DNA from: Candidatus Poribacteria bacterium
GTDB taxonomy: Bacteria > Poribacteria > WGA-4E > PCPOR2b
Direction: 5' to 3'
Assembly: GCA_022826645.1 (NCBI GenBank)
Contig: JAJDUM010000103.1
Span: 1-64,000, forward strand
Length of the DNA: 64,000 nt
Within the stretch, counting starts at the first letter, position 1. Every line of letters starts with the position of its first letter. The position numbers were made by a program, and so were the translations under genes. Under the pieces are notes generated by a model, which saw only the letters and a program-made list of their open reading frames with translations, did not search any database and was not told the DNA's origin. Of the stretch, positions 38,575 to 47,132 are shown in pieces.

Positions 38575-41500
38575 GTGCAATTTACACAGAATCAAAAAAA
38601 AGCTCATGACCTCAATCGTCACATCAGTGTAACCGCTGGTGCTGGATCAGGGAAAACAGCGGTATTGGTCCACCGCTACCTTAAGATTCTGCTTGAAACA
38701 GATCTGCCTCCCAATCAAGTGGTTGCAATCACGTTCACAAGGAAAGCTGCGGCAGAGCTTAAGCAGCGCATTATCCAGGAACTTGACGTAAAGCTGGAGG
38801 AAAAACCTCGCAGTACACAATTACAGAGAATCAAGACCGGAATGCTCTCCGCACAGATCTCAACCATTCACTCATTTTGCGCGCGAATTCTGCGGGAATA
38901 TCCGGTTGAAGCGGGAGTGGATGCAGGTTTTGGTGAATTACAAGGGATACAACAGCGGTTGGCTCTCCATAACACCATTGATTCCACGCTCCGGGAAATT
39001 GCTAACCGTCCCGAAGAAGATGAGATACGTGAGAAACTGGTAGACTTGCTGCGCATTTTTGGCAAGAGTCAGCTCGAACAACACTTACACGAGTTGATCG
39101 ATCAGCGGGATGGGGTGGATCGCCTAATGCGCGGTTTATACAGCCGCACAGATTCAGAGGTGGTGGAGTATTGGCGCGAGCATGTACAGTCGCAATTATT
39201 TCGGAGTTTAGAAAATCAGTTCTCTGTCGGAAATTGGTTACGCTCTCTGGACAATGTCTTAGAAGTTGCTACAGGGAAAAATGCTTCAATAGTCCTAGGA
39301 CTGGTAGGGCTTATTTTACCACAAATGGCAATAGTAACGGTCATTTCGATTTTCCTCCAACTTGGTCCACAGATCTTCGCGGAAGATGGACCAATCAGCG
39401 AGAGGGAGGCCCTTGACTCACATGCCGAGACCGACACAACCATGGAGAATGTCGGTTTTCTTATTCGTGCAGCGAACTATTTCCAATCCTCTCCATCAGT
39501 TACCAACGCTTCAATAGCCTTAGAATTGCTGGCGTATATTGTTCCACAAGTGGCAATACTAACGGCTATTCCAACCCTCATCGAGCTTGCTCCACTGATC
39601 GTAACGAAAGACGGAAACATTAGCAAAAGAGATTTTCTTGGCTCAAAAACCGAGACTGACCCAATCCAGGAGGAGATTGATTTTCTTGTCCCCGCAGCAA
39701 ACTACTTCAAATCCTCCGCATCAATTACCGCTGATGATGAGCTACTTATTAGTGTGACACGCCCTTTGTTAGCTGTTTACGACGAGGTTCAACGTGCATA
39801 CGAACAACATAAAACCCAGACGGGACAACTCGATTTCGATGATCTTCAGATTAAGGTTAGGGATCTATTGCAGCAAGAATCTATCCATGAACAACTCGCC
39901 CAAAGATATCCTTATATCATGGTTGATGAGTACCAAGATACCGACCAGCTACAATACGAGATCCTCGACTTACTCGCTGTTATCAACAAGAATACCCGCG
40001 GAAAAAAACCCTCGGATTCTAAATTGGATAACCTGTTTATCGTTGGTGATCAGAAACAGAGTATCTATGGGTTCCGCGGGGCGGATGTGCGCGTATTTAA
40101 TAAAACACGACAGGATATAACCGACTTGCAGGAGGCACTCGGCGAAGACTTTTCTTGGGCGGAGCAGAAACTTGACGCAAGCGATTCAGAGAAACGCGGC
40201 GAGCTCCAATTCTCGGAAAATTTCCGTTTATTACGAAATCTCGTAGGCTTCGTCAATTCAGTTTTCGAGCCACTCATGAAGGGGCGAAATGAATTTGAAG
40301 TCAAGTATGAGCCGTTGGTCCAGGGTCGAATCGCTGATTCACATGGCGACGTAGAGCTGCTCCTCGGCTCAAAGGAAGAGACAGAGAGCGATTTGCAACT
40401 TTCCGCTGACGAATACGATCTGATTGTCGCCCGCATCCACCACTTAGTCAACACCGAGGAGACGATTTGGCTGGACACTGACGACGGTAAAACGCCCCGA
40501 CCTATTCACTACAGTGATATTGCCATCCTAATCCGCAGTCGGACGCACTTGCCGGAAATTGAATCTGCCTTAACCGAAGCAGAGATCCCATACAAAATCA
40601 CAGGGGGTATCGGATTTTATCAGTGTCAAGAAATTTATGACATTAGTAATTATCTGCAATTTCTCATAGATCCTACCAGCGACGTTGCACTCGCCGGAAT
40701 TCTTCGCGCGCCATTCTTCGGTGTGTCGGATGTAGAACTATATGAAATAGCACAGCCATCGTCCAAAAAGACATTCTGGGAGAAGGTCCAAGATTACCTC
40801 GCTCAACCAGATCAGTCTTCAACTCCTCTAATAGGTCATGCAGCTCAAATACTGCAGAGCCATCTCGAAATATGCCACCGTACTCCACCGAGCGAACTTA
40901 TTCGAAAAATCGTTAACGACACTGGAATAGTCGGGGTGCTTCCCGTTGGGAAGAACGGCGAACAACGGTGGGCAAATTATGAAAAGCTCTTAGGGATTGC
41001 AAGGGAGATTGAAAGATCGGAATCTACAAACCTCTTCGATTTCTTGGAACGCCTGAACCTACTCATTGAGGAAGAAGAGAGTGAAGGCCAAGCGACCACA
41101 CAATTGACAGCGGACGCTGTTGAGGTAATGACCATCCATGCGGCGAAAGGCCTTGAGTTTCCAGTTGTTATCCTTCCTAACCTAGATCAACGATTCAGAT
41201 ATGATCAAGAACCGTTCATTGACGATCGATTAGGTATTGGCTTTAGGCCCGCAAATCCAGAAAAAAACTACGAACAGAGCGATCCGGGGGCGACACAGTT
41301 GATGAGGGAACGTGCGAGAAACCGGACAGAGGCAGAGGAGCAGCGCCTCTTTTACGTAGCTACAACCCGCGCTCGTGATCATCTGATCTTGTCAGGAACA
41401 GCCGAGAAGATAGGAAATGCGCCGTGTTGGTTGAAGTGGCTGCTCAATGCTTTAGAAATTTCGGAAATACCTTCGGAGGACGCGGTTTTAAATCGGAAGA

Positions 41501-42303
41501 CGACCATTCAAGTCTTGTCGGGAGAGCAAACCACACAGGTCACCTTCGATCTTCCAATTCGAATCGTTAGACCTTCCAGCGAACTCGGTTATACTGAAGA
41601 AGGACCAGTCGCCCCGCTATCGCCAGCCGAATTTCCCGCCTTCCATATCGAACCGTTGCGTGCTGCCGCTGTTAGCCAAACCTTCTCCGTGTCGGATCTT
41701 ACGGCGTATACTCAGTGTCCAACGCGGTTTTATTTACAGCACCAGATTCAGGTGCCGCTATCGGAACTCCAATCCGAGGAATCCCCTGAGACTGCGCGTG
41801 AAGATGTTAATAGCATTTTGGACTCAAGAGTTAGGGAGATAGCGTTAGACGCAGATGAGGTTTACCGTGAACGGCATATTCACGCCGAAATTGGTTCTCA
41901 TATAGTCGACGGAATTGCAAATCGGCTCTTCAAAGACTCAGAGGGGATATGGCAGGTTATCAGCTACGAAACAGATGGAATTAATTGGGAAGAAATCGGC
42001 GATATAGCTGACTACTATCGACTACAGATTGAGCTATACGCCCTGCTAATCCATCGGCTCTATCCTGAACAGCAGGTCATACCGGTAACAATCTACTCAA
42101 CAGATCTCACCTTATCGCATTCAGTGAAGGTAACAAAGGAAGAATTAATAGATGTTGAGAGCGCATGGATAGAACGAATTGAGGCAATACAGGATGCTTT
42201 GAGTTCTGATGCAATCGGGCTGGGAAGATTTGAGAAGAATAGAGAACATTGTCGATTATGTCCCTATTTTGTTGATGAGGAGTGTATGGTCACCGATCAA
42301 TAG
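38575..42303 (+). CDS. AddA/UvrD-like helicase with tandem-repeat insert
   Basis: A 1242-residue superfamily 1 helicase related to AddA of double-strand-break repair. Helicase motifs: VTAGAGSGKTAVL (Walker A), VDEYQDTDQLQYEIL (Walker B), VGDQKQSIYGFRGADV, VMTIHAAKGLEFPVV and RLFYVATTRARDHL. Residues about 236-385, within the 1B region, are two 75-residue hydrophobic repeats not expected here. The C-terminal RecB-type nuclease region keeps Fe-S-like cysteines (C1048, C1226, C1229, C1237), but GxxD is GIAN and DYKT is SYET, so cleavage is probably lost. Start is GTG with GGAGG upstream. No addB gene follows. Confidence 0.88.
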   Translation: MQFTQNQKKAHDLNRHISVTAGAGSGKTAVLVHRYLKILLETDLPPNQVVAITFTRKAAAELKQRIIQELDVKLEEKPRSTQLQRIKTGMLSAQISTIHSFCARILREYPVEAGVDAGFGELQGIQQRLALHNTIDSTLREIANRPEEDEIREKLVDLLRIFGKSQLEQHLHELIDQRDGVDRLMRGLYSRTDSEVVEYWREHVQSQLFRSLENQFSVGNWLRSLDNVLEVATGKNASIVLGLVGLILPQMAIVTVISIFLQLGPQIFAEDGPISEREALDSHAETDTTMENVGFLIRAANYFQSSPSVTNASIALELLAYIVPQVAILTAIPTLIELAPLIVTKDGNISKRDFLGSKTETDPIQEEIDFLVPAANYFKSSASITADDELLISVTRPLLAVYDEVQRAYEQHKTQTGQLDFDDLQIKVRDLLQQESIHEQLAQRYPYIMVDEYQDTDQLQYEILDLLAVINKNTRGKKPSDSKLDNLFIVGDQKQSIYGFRGADVRVFNKTRQDITDLQEALGEDFSWAEQKLDASDSEKRGELQFSENFRLLRNLVGFVNSVFEPLMKGRNEFEVKYEPLVQGRIADSHGDVELLLGSKEETESDLQLSADEYDLIVARIHHLVNTEETIWLDTDDGKTPRPIHYSDIAILIRSRTHLPEIESALTEAEIPYKITGGIGFYQCQEIYDISNYLQFLIDPTSDVALAGILRAPFFGVSDVELYEIAQPSSKKTFWEKVQDYLAQPDQSSTPLIGHAAQILQSHLEICHRTPPSELIRKIVNDTGIVGVLPVGKNGEQRWANYEKLLGIAREIERSESTNLFDFLERLNLLIEEEESEGQATTQLTADAVEVMTIHAAKGLEFPVVILPNLDQRFRYDQEPFIDDRLGIGFRPANPEKNYEQSDPGATQLMRERARNRTEAEEQRLFYVATTRARDHLILSGTAEKIGNAPCWLKWLLNALEISEIPSEDAVLNRKTTIQVLSGEQTTQVTFDLPIRIVRPSSELGYTEEGPVAPLSPAEFPAFHIEPLRAAAVSQTFSVSDLTAYTQCPTRFYLQHQIQVPLSELQSEESPETAREDVNSILDSRVREIALDADEVYRERHIHAEIGSHIVDGIANRLFKDSEGIWQVISYETDGINWEEIGDIADYYRLQIELYALLIHRLYPEQQVIPVTIYSTDLTLSHSVKVTKEELIDVESAWIERIEAIQDALSSDAIGLGRFEKNREHCRLCPYFVDEECMVTDQ
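39280..39729 (+). repeat. two 225-bp tandem repeats inside the AddA-like gene
   Basis: Codons for NASIVLGLVGLILPQMAIV... and NASIALELLAYIVPQVAIL... begin repeats of exactly 75 codons each, 39280-39504 and 39505-39729. They share blocks such as LILPQMAIVT/YIVPQVAILT, ETDTTMENVGFL/ETDPIQEEIDFL and AANYFQSSPSVT/AANYFKSSASIT. Nucleotide identity is moderate, so the duplication is old and maintained. Confidence 0.85.
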
Positions 42304-42351
42304 TAGTGAATAGCGTAATCCTCACCGTGCTGTATTTGCTGGATTCTCTTC

Positions 42352-42591
42352 TTACTGAACTACATCTCCCTCAATCGGCTCAACTTCCACCTTGACGTTC
42401 TGGAGATGCTCGACAACCCGTTCAAGTTCGTCTGGCTCACCTCTAATTTCCAAAACAACCCACCCTCTATCAGACGTGACATCAGCGCGTCGAATGCTCG
42501 TAATCACATTATACTGCTGACCGATGTTGTGGATGATGGGTTCAGTGATCAGATCCGGCGGGAAAGTCAAACGAAGTCTTAAGAATGCCAT
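42352..42591 (-). CDS. NIL-domain protein
   Basis: A 79-residue single NIL domain, a ferredoxin-like fold with the pattern LRLTFPPDLITEPIIHNIGQ, VTSDRGWVVLEIRGEPDELE. NIL domains are best known in methionine ABC transporters and in sulfur-transfer clusters. No iron-sulfur cysteines are attached here. AGGAG precedes the ATG by 8 bp; a GTG three codons earlier overlaps that site. Last gene of the sulfur unit. Confidence 0.85.
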   Translation of the reverse strand: MAFLRLRLTFPPDLITEPIIHNIGQQYNVITSIRRADVTSDRGWVVLEIRGEPDELERVVEHLQNVKVEVEPIEGDVVQ

Positions 42592-42624
42592 ATCTGCCAC
42601 TCCTTTCTGAATTAACCAATCGTA

Positions 42625-43110
42625 TTATGTCTCGCGGTTCACCTCTATCGGCACTTCTTCGAAATCCATATCAGTTTCGTTCCAAGCGAAAGCCTTAATT
42701 GCTTTAACTTCGTGATCATAGATAGAGATTACAATATATGCTGCTCCAGGATACACCGGTTCGTCCCAAGCCGTTGCATCCGCTTTGTCTTTGTCGGAAA
42801 AGTACGCATCGTGATCTGGGTGTGAATGATAAAGTGCCTTAATTGGTCGATTTTGGGTTTCAGCTTCTTTATGCACACGGATTAGATCGTTCGGATCTAT
42901 TAAATAAGCGGTACGCGCGTCACGAGGATAAGTATCCGGATCTTCGGCATGCCGTTCATTTTGTATATTCCGGCACTCTCGGACGAATTCCCGAGTCCCA
43001 TCGCTCAAAATGATGCCACAGCACTCATCGGGAAATTCGCCCTTCGCGTGCGCGTAGATTTGATTCAGAGTCTCGGTATGTAACTCTAACACTTCAGTCT
43101 CTTTCACCAT
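42625..43110 (-). CDS. JAMM/MPN+ metalloprotease acting on sulfur carrier
   Basis: A 161-residue zinc metallopeptidase of the Mec/JAB family. The JAMM catalytic set is complete: Glu29 in FPDECCGIIL, and H95-S-H97-x7-S105-x2-D108. Family members remove cysteine or extra residues from a ThiS-like carrier protein (Mec+ of Mycobacterium, HcyD of Wolinella). Its start overlaps the end of the carrier-protein gene by 17 bp, so the two are co-translated. No membrane segment; cytosolic. Confidence 0.93.
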   Translation of the reverse strand: MVKETEVLELHTETLNQIYAHAKGEFPDECCGIILSDGTREFVRECRNIQNERHAEDPDTYPRDARTAYLIDPNDLIRVHKEAETQNRPIKALYHSHPDHDAYFSDKDKADATAWDEPVYPGAAYIVISIYDHEVKAIKAFAWNETDMDFEEVPIEVNRET

Positions 43111-43390
43111 CTAACGACCCGCCTGCAATTGCAGGTATAATTGAGATGTCGTCACCATCGTTAACTGCCGTTGCACTACCATCTAAGAAACGAATATCTT
43201 CGTCGTTGAGGTAAATATTAACAAAACGTCGAACATTACCGGATTCATCGCAGATGCGTTCTTTGAGTCCCGGGTAGCTTGCCTCAAGGTTTTCGATGAG
43301 GCTTTCAATAGTGTCTCCCTCCGCTTCAACTTCCGCCTGATTCTGCGTGAGTCTTCTGAGAGGGGTTGGAATACGTACGGTAACAGCCAT
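43094..43390 (-). CDS. ThiS/MoaD-like sulfur carrier with C-terminal extension after GG
   Basis: A 98-residue ubiquitin-like beta-grasp protein of the CysO/MoaD type. The C-terminal diglycine is at 90-91, but seven residues (SLDGERD) follow, so the GG is not terminal. A carrier must end in GG to be activated as thiocarboxylate; the co-translated JAMM protease is the natural candidate to trim it, as in the Wolinella HcyS/HcyD pair. AAGGGAG precedes the ATG. No ThiF/MoeB-like activating enzyme is in the window. Together with cysH and cysK this suggests carrier-based cysteine or homocysteine synthesis. Confidence 0.9.
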   Translation of the reverse strand: MAVTVRIPTPLRRLTQNQAEVEAEGDTIESLIENLEASYPGLKERICDESGNVRRFVNIYLNDEDIRFLDGSATAVNDGDDISIIPAIAGGSLDGERD

Positions 43391-43506
43391 TGCAAAACTC
43401 CCTTCTTTAGTAAGGTGAAATAAAACGAGACCACGAATGTTTTGGTCTTAATTGTGCAAGTTTCTATATTTAAACAGTAAAACTTAGGTACTTTACGTTT
43501 TAGGTT

Positions 43507-44271
43507 CTATATTGCGTAGTGAATCCCGCATTCTTTTTTATTATCTTCATCGGCCGATGGTGCGTTTTGCCAACGCCACCGTCCTGCTCTTTTTGGTTCA
43601 CCGGGCACGATCGGCGTTGTGCATATGACACATCCGAGTGACTCATAGTATTGCCCGTACTGTTGGGGTTCCATCAGCGGATTCACGGGCACATCGTGTC
43701 TGTGAATGTATTCCCAAATCTGTGCCTCGGACCAATCTGCCAGCGGGTTAACTTTTAGTATAGAACGCCCTTTGTGCTCGATGATATCCGCTTTGGGTGT
43801 GCTTTGCCGATTACTGGATTGATCTCGTCGCAAGCCGGAAAACCAGACATCCAGTGTGTCTAACAATCGCTGCATCGGCTCTACTTTCCTGATGTTGCAG
43901 CAATATTCCTGTTTCTGTTTGCTGTCGAAGAACAAGAACTCTCCGTGATTTGCAACCATTTGATTCACCGCTGCTGCGTCTGGAGTAATCCGCTCAATCT
44001 GAATGTTGTAACGTGCTTCAACGCGCTCAAGGAATTGATAGGTCTCAGGGAATAGACGCAGCGTGTCAATTGTGCAGGCTCTAAATGGCAGCTTATTTTC
44101 GTAAGCCATGTGGAGCAGAACCATTCCAGACAACTGCCCGCTTGTAACAATTGCGGCACGCTCTTTAAAACGTTTAATAAGATTGAACAAGATTTCCTGC
44201 GGTTCTTCGAGCAAACGAACTTCGTAGCAAAGCTCTTCATTTATCAGATCTTGATTTGTTAATTCATTCAA
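43507..44271 (-). CDS. cysH: adenylylsulfate (APS) reductase, thioredoxin-dependent
   Basis: A 254-residue CysH-family reductase making sulfite. The Fe-S-binding cysteines are all present: CC at 124-125 and C-x2-C at 214-217, the APS-reductase pattern absent in PAPS-specific enzymes. The catalytic Cys is in the C-terminal KKECGIHYAI. The nucleotide-binding part carries VTSGQLSGMVLLHM. It lies between the cysteine synthase gene and the sulfur-carrier genes on the same strand, supplying reduced sulfur. No ATP sulfurylase or sulfite reductase is nearby. Confidence 0.93.
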   Translation of the reverse strand: MNELTNQDLINEELCYEVRLLEEPQEILFNLIKRFKERAAIVTSGQLSGMVLLHMAYENKLPFRACTIDTLRLFPETYQFLERVEARYNIQIERITPDAAAVNQMVANHGEFLFFDSKQKQEYCCNIRKVEPMQRLLDTLDVWFSGLRRDQSSNRQSTPKADIIEHKGRSILKVNPLADWSEAQIWEYIHRHDVPVNPLMEPQQYGQYYESLGCVICTTPIVPGEPKRAGRWRWQNAPSADEDNKKECGIHYAI

Positions 44272-44365
44272 GGGATACCCAGTCCTTCCTGTATAGCATG
44301 GAACGTGATTAATGAGGGATGATCGAATTGGTGGACCAAGGAACCTTCGCGCTCATGTTCCCATT

Positions 44366-45316
44366 TCACTCAAAATCGGTTTCCAATCCGATTTCCGATT
44401 CAAAATACCGGGCGAGGCTAAAATAGCGATCCCCTGTATCCGGTAAAATCGTGACGACAGTTTTATCCCTCCCAAGTCCTCGCGCCACTTCTAATGCGGC
44501 GTGGACATTTGCCCCTGACGACATTCCAACGAGCAAGCCCTCTGCTTTGGAAATCCGTCTCATCATCTGATAAGCCTGTGGGTCGGACACAGTAGTCACC
44601 TGATCGATAACATTAACGTTCAACACATCTGGAATTCTGCCAGCCCCAATACCATCAATACGGGTCGGTCCCGGTTGTCCACCGGACAAAACTGGAGAGA
44701 TGCTCGGCTCCACCGCAACTACCTGGGTCTTCGACCGATGGGTCTTGAGTACCTCTCCAACGCCCGTTAGAGTTCCACCCGTGCCCACACCAACCACAAA
44801 AAAATCAATCTCCCGGTCAATATCGTCTAAAATCTCGCGCGCTGTCGTTTGCCGGTGAATTTCAGGATTCACAGGGTTTTCAAATTGATTGGGCATAAAG
44901 CTATGTGGATTCCGTGAGACGACTTCCTTAGCTTCCCAAATTGCGCCACCCATCCCGGCGTCTTCAGGTGTTAATATAATTTTCGCACCAAAAGAAGCGA
45001 GCAGCGTATACTTTTCTTGGCTGACGTTCTCTGGCATAGTCAAGGTAACGTGATATCCTTTTGCAATCGCAACAATGGACAGTCCGATTCCTGTATTGCC
45101 CGCCGTGGGTTCAACTATTGTGCAGCCTGGCTTGAGTAATCCGCGTTCTTCGGCATCAGCTATCATGGCATAGCCAATCCGATCTTTGATGCTGCCACCG
45201 GGGTTATACGATTCCAGCTTTGCCAAGATTGTAGCGTCATCCGGTCCGGGTAGGTAGTTCAGATAAACCAGTGGGGTATTGCCGATGAGGCCGATGAGGT
45301 TTTCAGCAATCTTCAT
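44366..45316 (-). CDS. cysK: cysteine synthase (O-acetylserine sulfhydrylase)
   Basis: A 316-residue fold-type II PLP enzyme. Lys44 in NPGGSIKDRIGYAMI is the PLP lysine, and PTAGNTGIGLSIVA binds the substrate. GTGGTLTGVGEVL is the phosphate-binding loop. It could be CysK or a CysM-like form that accepts sulfur from the carrier protein encoded downstream. First gene of the sulfur unit, with a candidate promoter just upstream. Confidence 0.95.
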   Translation of the reverse strand: MKIAENLIGLIGNTPLVYLNYLPGPDDATILAKLESYNPGGSIKDRIGYAMIADAEERGLLKPGCTIVEPTAGNTGIGLSIVAIAKGYHVTLTMPENVSQEKYTLLASFGAKIILTPEDAGMGGAIWEAKEVVSRNPHSFMPNQFENPVNPEIHRQTTAREILDDIDREIDFFVVGVGTGGTLTGVGEVLKTHRSKTQVVAVEPSISPVLSGGQPGPTRIDGIGAGRIPDVLNVNVIDQVTTVSDPQAYQMMRRISKAEGLLVGMSSGANVHAALEVARGLGRDKTVVTILPDTGDRYFSLARYFESEIGLETDFE

Positions 45317-45410
45317 GTTTCTCTTCGCTTAGCGTTCAAAAAACAGGACGAAAAGTGTGCCTCCATAACTCTTAGGATTGGTAGCGTTAGCCGCTTTCAG
45401 ACAACCTATA

Positions 45411-45440
45411 ACTTTAGCACACTTTATCTTGGTGCGTCAA
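45411..45440 (-). promoter_or_regulatory. candidate promoter for the cysteine/sulfur operon
   Basis: On the minus strand TTGACG (45440-45435), 18 bp, TAAAGT (45416-45411), about 95 bp before the cysteine synthase ATG. No riboswitch-like element was recognised in the leader. Confidence 0.45.
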
Positions 45441-45462
45441 GTTTATTTACTCTCCTGCGGTC

Positions 45463-47073
45463 TCACAGATTTTCTTCCGATGTTTTTCGCTCTTCTTTCG
45501 ACTTTGCCGTGTAGGAGTCGCGGATCCAACGCTCAAGCATAACATCTGGCTCGTCCACCACCGCTTCAGTAAAGGTGAACACAGACTGCCCGGTATTTTG
45601 CTTTATAAGGTTCAGACCGTGTTGGTAACTCTGTAGTAATTCATCACAAATCTCCTTCGGTGATCGTCCCTGATCAATCGCCTTTTGGCATAACAGTTCA
45701 GTCGCCTCATAGTCAAATTGGATCTGCATCTGATGTTCACGCTGGAAATCCTCTTCATACCGGCGAACTCGTTCACGCATTACAACTTGGCAGTTATAGT
45801 CTGTATCTTCCAGAATTCGCTGCAACTCGCCGGCCGGATTCTCAATAACTTCATCCGTCACGACAAACTCTCGAATACTAGAGGACGGCAGCTCAAACTT
45901 ATACTCTCGCAGCGTTTTTTCGCAGACCGTCATCAATGCGCGAGCACCGGTCTCTTGGCTGTATGCCTGCTCCGCGATTCGATGGAGCCCTTTATCCGAA
46001 AACAGCACCTCAATGCCATAAGCCCTGAATGCCCGTTCATACTGACGGATGATGGATCCCTCGGAGTGTTTTAGAATATAGTAAAGATCATCAGCGGAAA
46101 GATTTTGGCACACAACATGGACAGGCAGACGACCAATCAATTCAGGTTCAAATCCGAACTCGATGAAATCTTGCGGCGTAACAAACTGAAAGCAATCTCC
46201 TAACTCCGTTTGACTCTTCACTGTTGCATTGAAGCCAATATTGCCCTGATTCATTCGTTTATTGATAATCTCTTTTAGCCCGTTAAATGCTCCGCTGATA
46301 ATAAAGAGAATATGACGCGTATTGATGATACGCTTTTCCACCACCCCTTTTTGCTGAAACTCCATCATGGCTTGCATCTGAGAGGCTGCATCGTAACCGG
46401 CGCGGAGATCGACCTCTGTTTCCTCCATTAGTTTGAGGAGACCAATCTGCACTCCCCGTCCGCTGACATCACGTCCGATGATATTTGGTGGCGTCGCAAT
46501 CTTGTCCACTTCATCAAGGTAAATAATACCGTATTGTGCAAGCTCAATATCGTCGTCTGCCTGTGTTACAAGATCCCGAATCATATCATCAACGTTTGCG
46601 CCAACGTAACCAGTTTCACTGAACCGGGTGGCGTCTGCTTTGACGAAGGGCACACCGATCAATTTGGCAATATGGCGAATAAGGTAAGTCTTACCAACGC
46701 CTGTTGGTCCAAGCATGACCACATTCTGTTTCGAGTAATCGGTGTCCGCAACTTTCGGGTTTTCGTGTACCTCGCGCACATGATTGTAGTGATCACACAC
46801 AGCAATTGCCAAAGCTTTCTTCGCGTCATCCTGTTTAATAACATATCGGTCAAGGTACTGCTTAACCTCCTTCGGCTTGAGGTCAAATTTCAGATCGAAC
46901 GCCTCTTCTTCAGGTGCGGTGGTGTTTGTATCATCGGCAGCGGTTGTCTCCGGCGTCGCCTGCGACATTGTAAAGTTGACAGTCCCGCCATACTTCCGTT
47001 TAACGAAATCCTCGAACTCTTTCTGAATTTCCTCAATAGTAGGGATTTTTTTGTTTAGCCTTTGGTTGGACAT
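45463..47073 (-). CDS. ClpX-like AAA+ unfoldase lacking the zinc domain
   Basis: A 536-residue AAA+ ATPase. Walker A GPTGVGKT (122-129) and Walker B IIYLDEVD (183-190) are intact. The ClpP-docking IGF tripeptide is conserved at 279-281 (QGNIGFNATVKS), so it may dock ClpP. The N-terminal Cys4 zinc-binding domain of standard ClpX is missing and replaced by a Thr/Glu-rich segment; the C-terminus is longer, with a coiled helical extension (about 400-536). Residues 200-245 carry an insertion relative to ClpX. No clpP gene adjoins. Substrate recognition is probably altered. Confidence 0.86.
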   Translation of the reverse strand: MSNQRLNKKIPTIEEIQKEFEDFVKRKYGGTVNFTMSQATPETTAADDTNTTAPEEEAFDLKFDLKPKEVKQYLDRYVIKQDDAKKALAIAVCDHYNHVREVHENPKVADTDYSKQNVVMLGPTGVGKTYLIRHIAKLIGVPFVKADATRFSETGYVGANVDDMIRDLVTQADDDIELAQYGIIYLDEVDKIATPPNIIGRDVSGRGVQIGLLKLMEETEVDLRAGYDAASQMQAMMEFQQKGVVEKRIINTRHILFIISGAFNGLKEIINKRMNQGNIGFNATVKSQTELGDCFQFVTPQDFIEFGFEPELIGRLPVHVVCQNLSADDLYYILKHSEGSIIRQYERAFRAYGIEVLFSDKGLHRIAEQAYSQETGARALMTVCEKTLREYKFELPSSSIREFVVTDEVIENPAGELQRILEDTDYNCQVVMRERVRRYEEDFQREHQMQIQFDYEATELLCQKAIDQGRSPKEICDELLQSYQHGLNLIKQNTGQSVFTFTEAVVDEPDVMLERWIRDSYTAKSKEERKTSEENL

Positions 47074-47132
47074 AGTTCACCTCGGAACCTAATTTCACGA
47101 TTTTCCTGTGAGATGCAACGAACTGGCCAATT

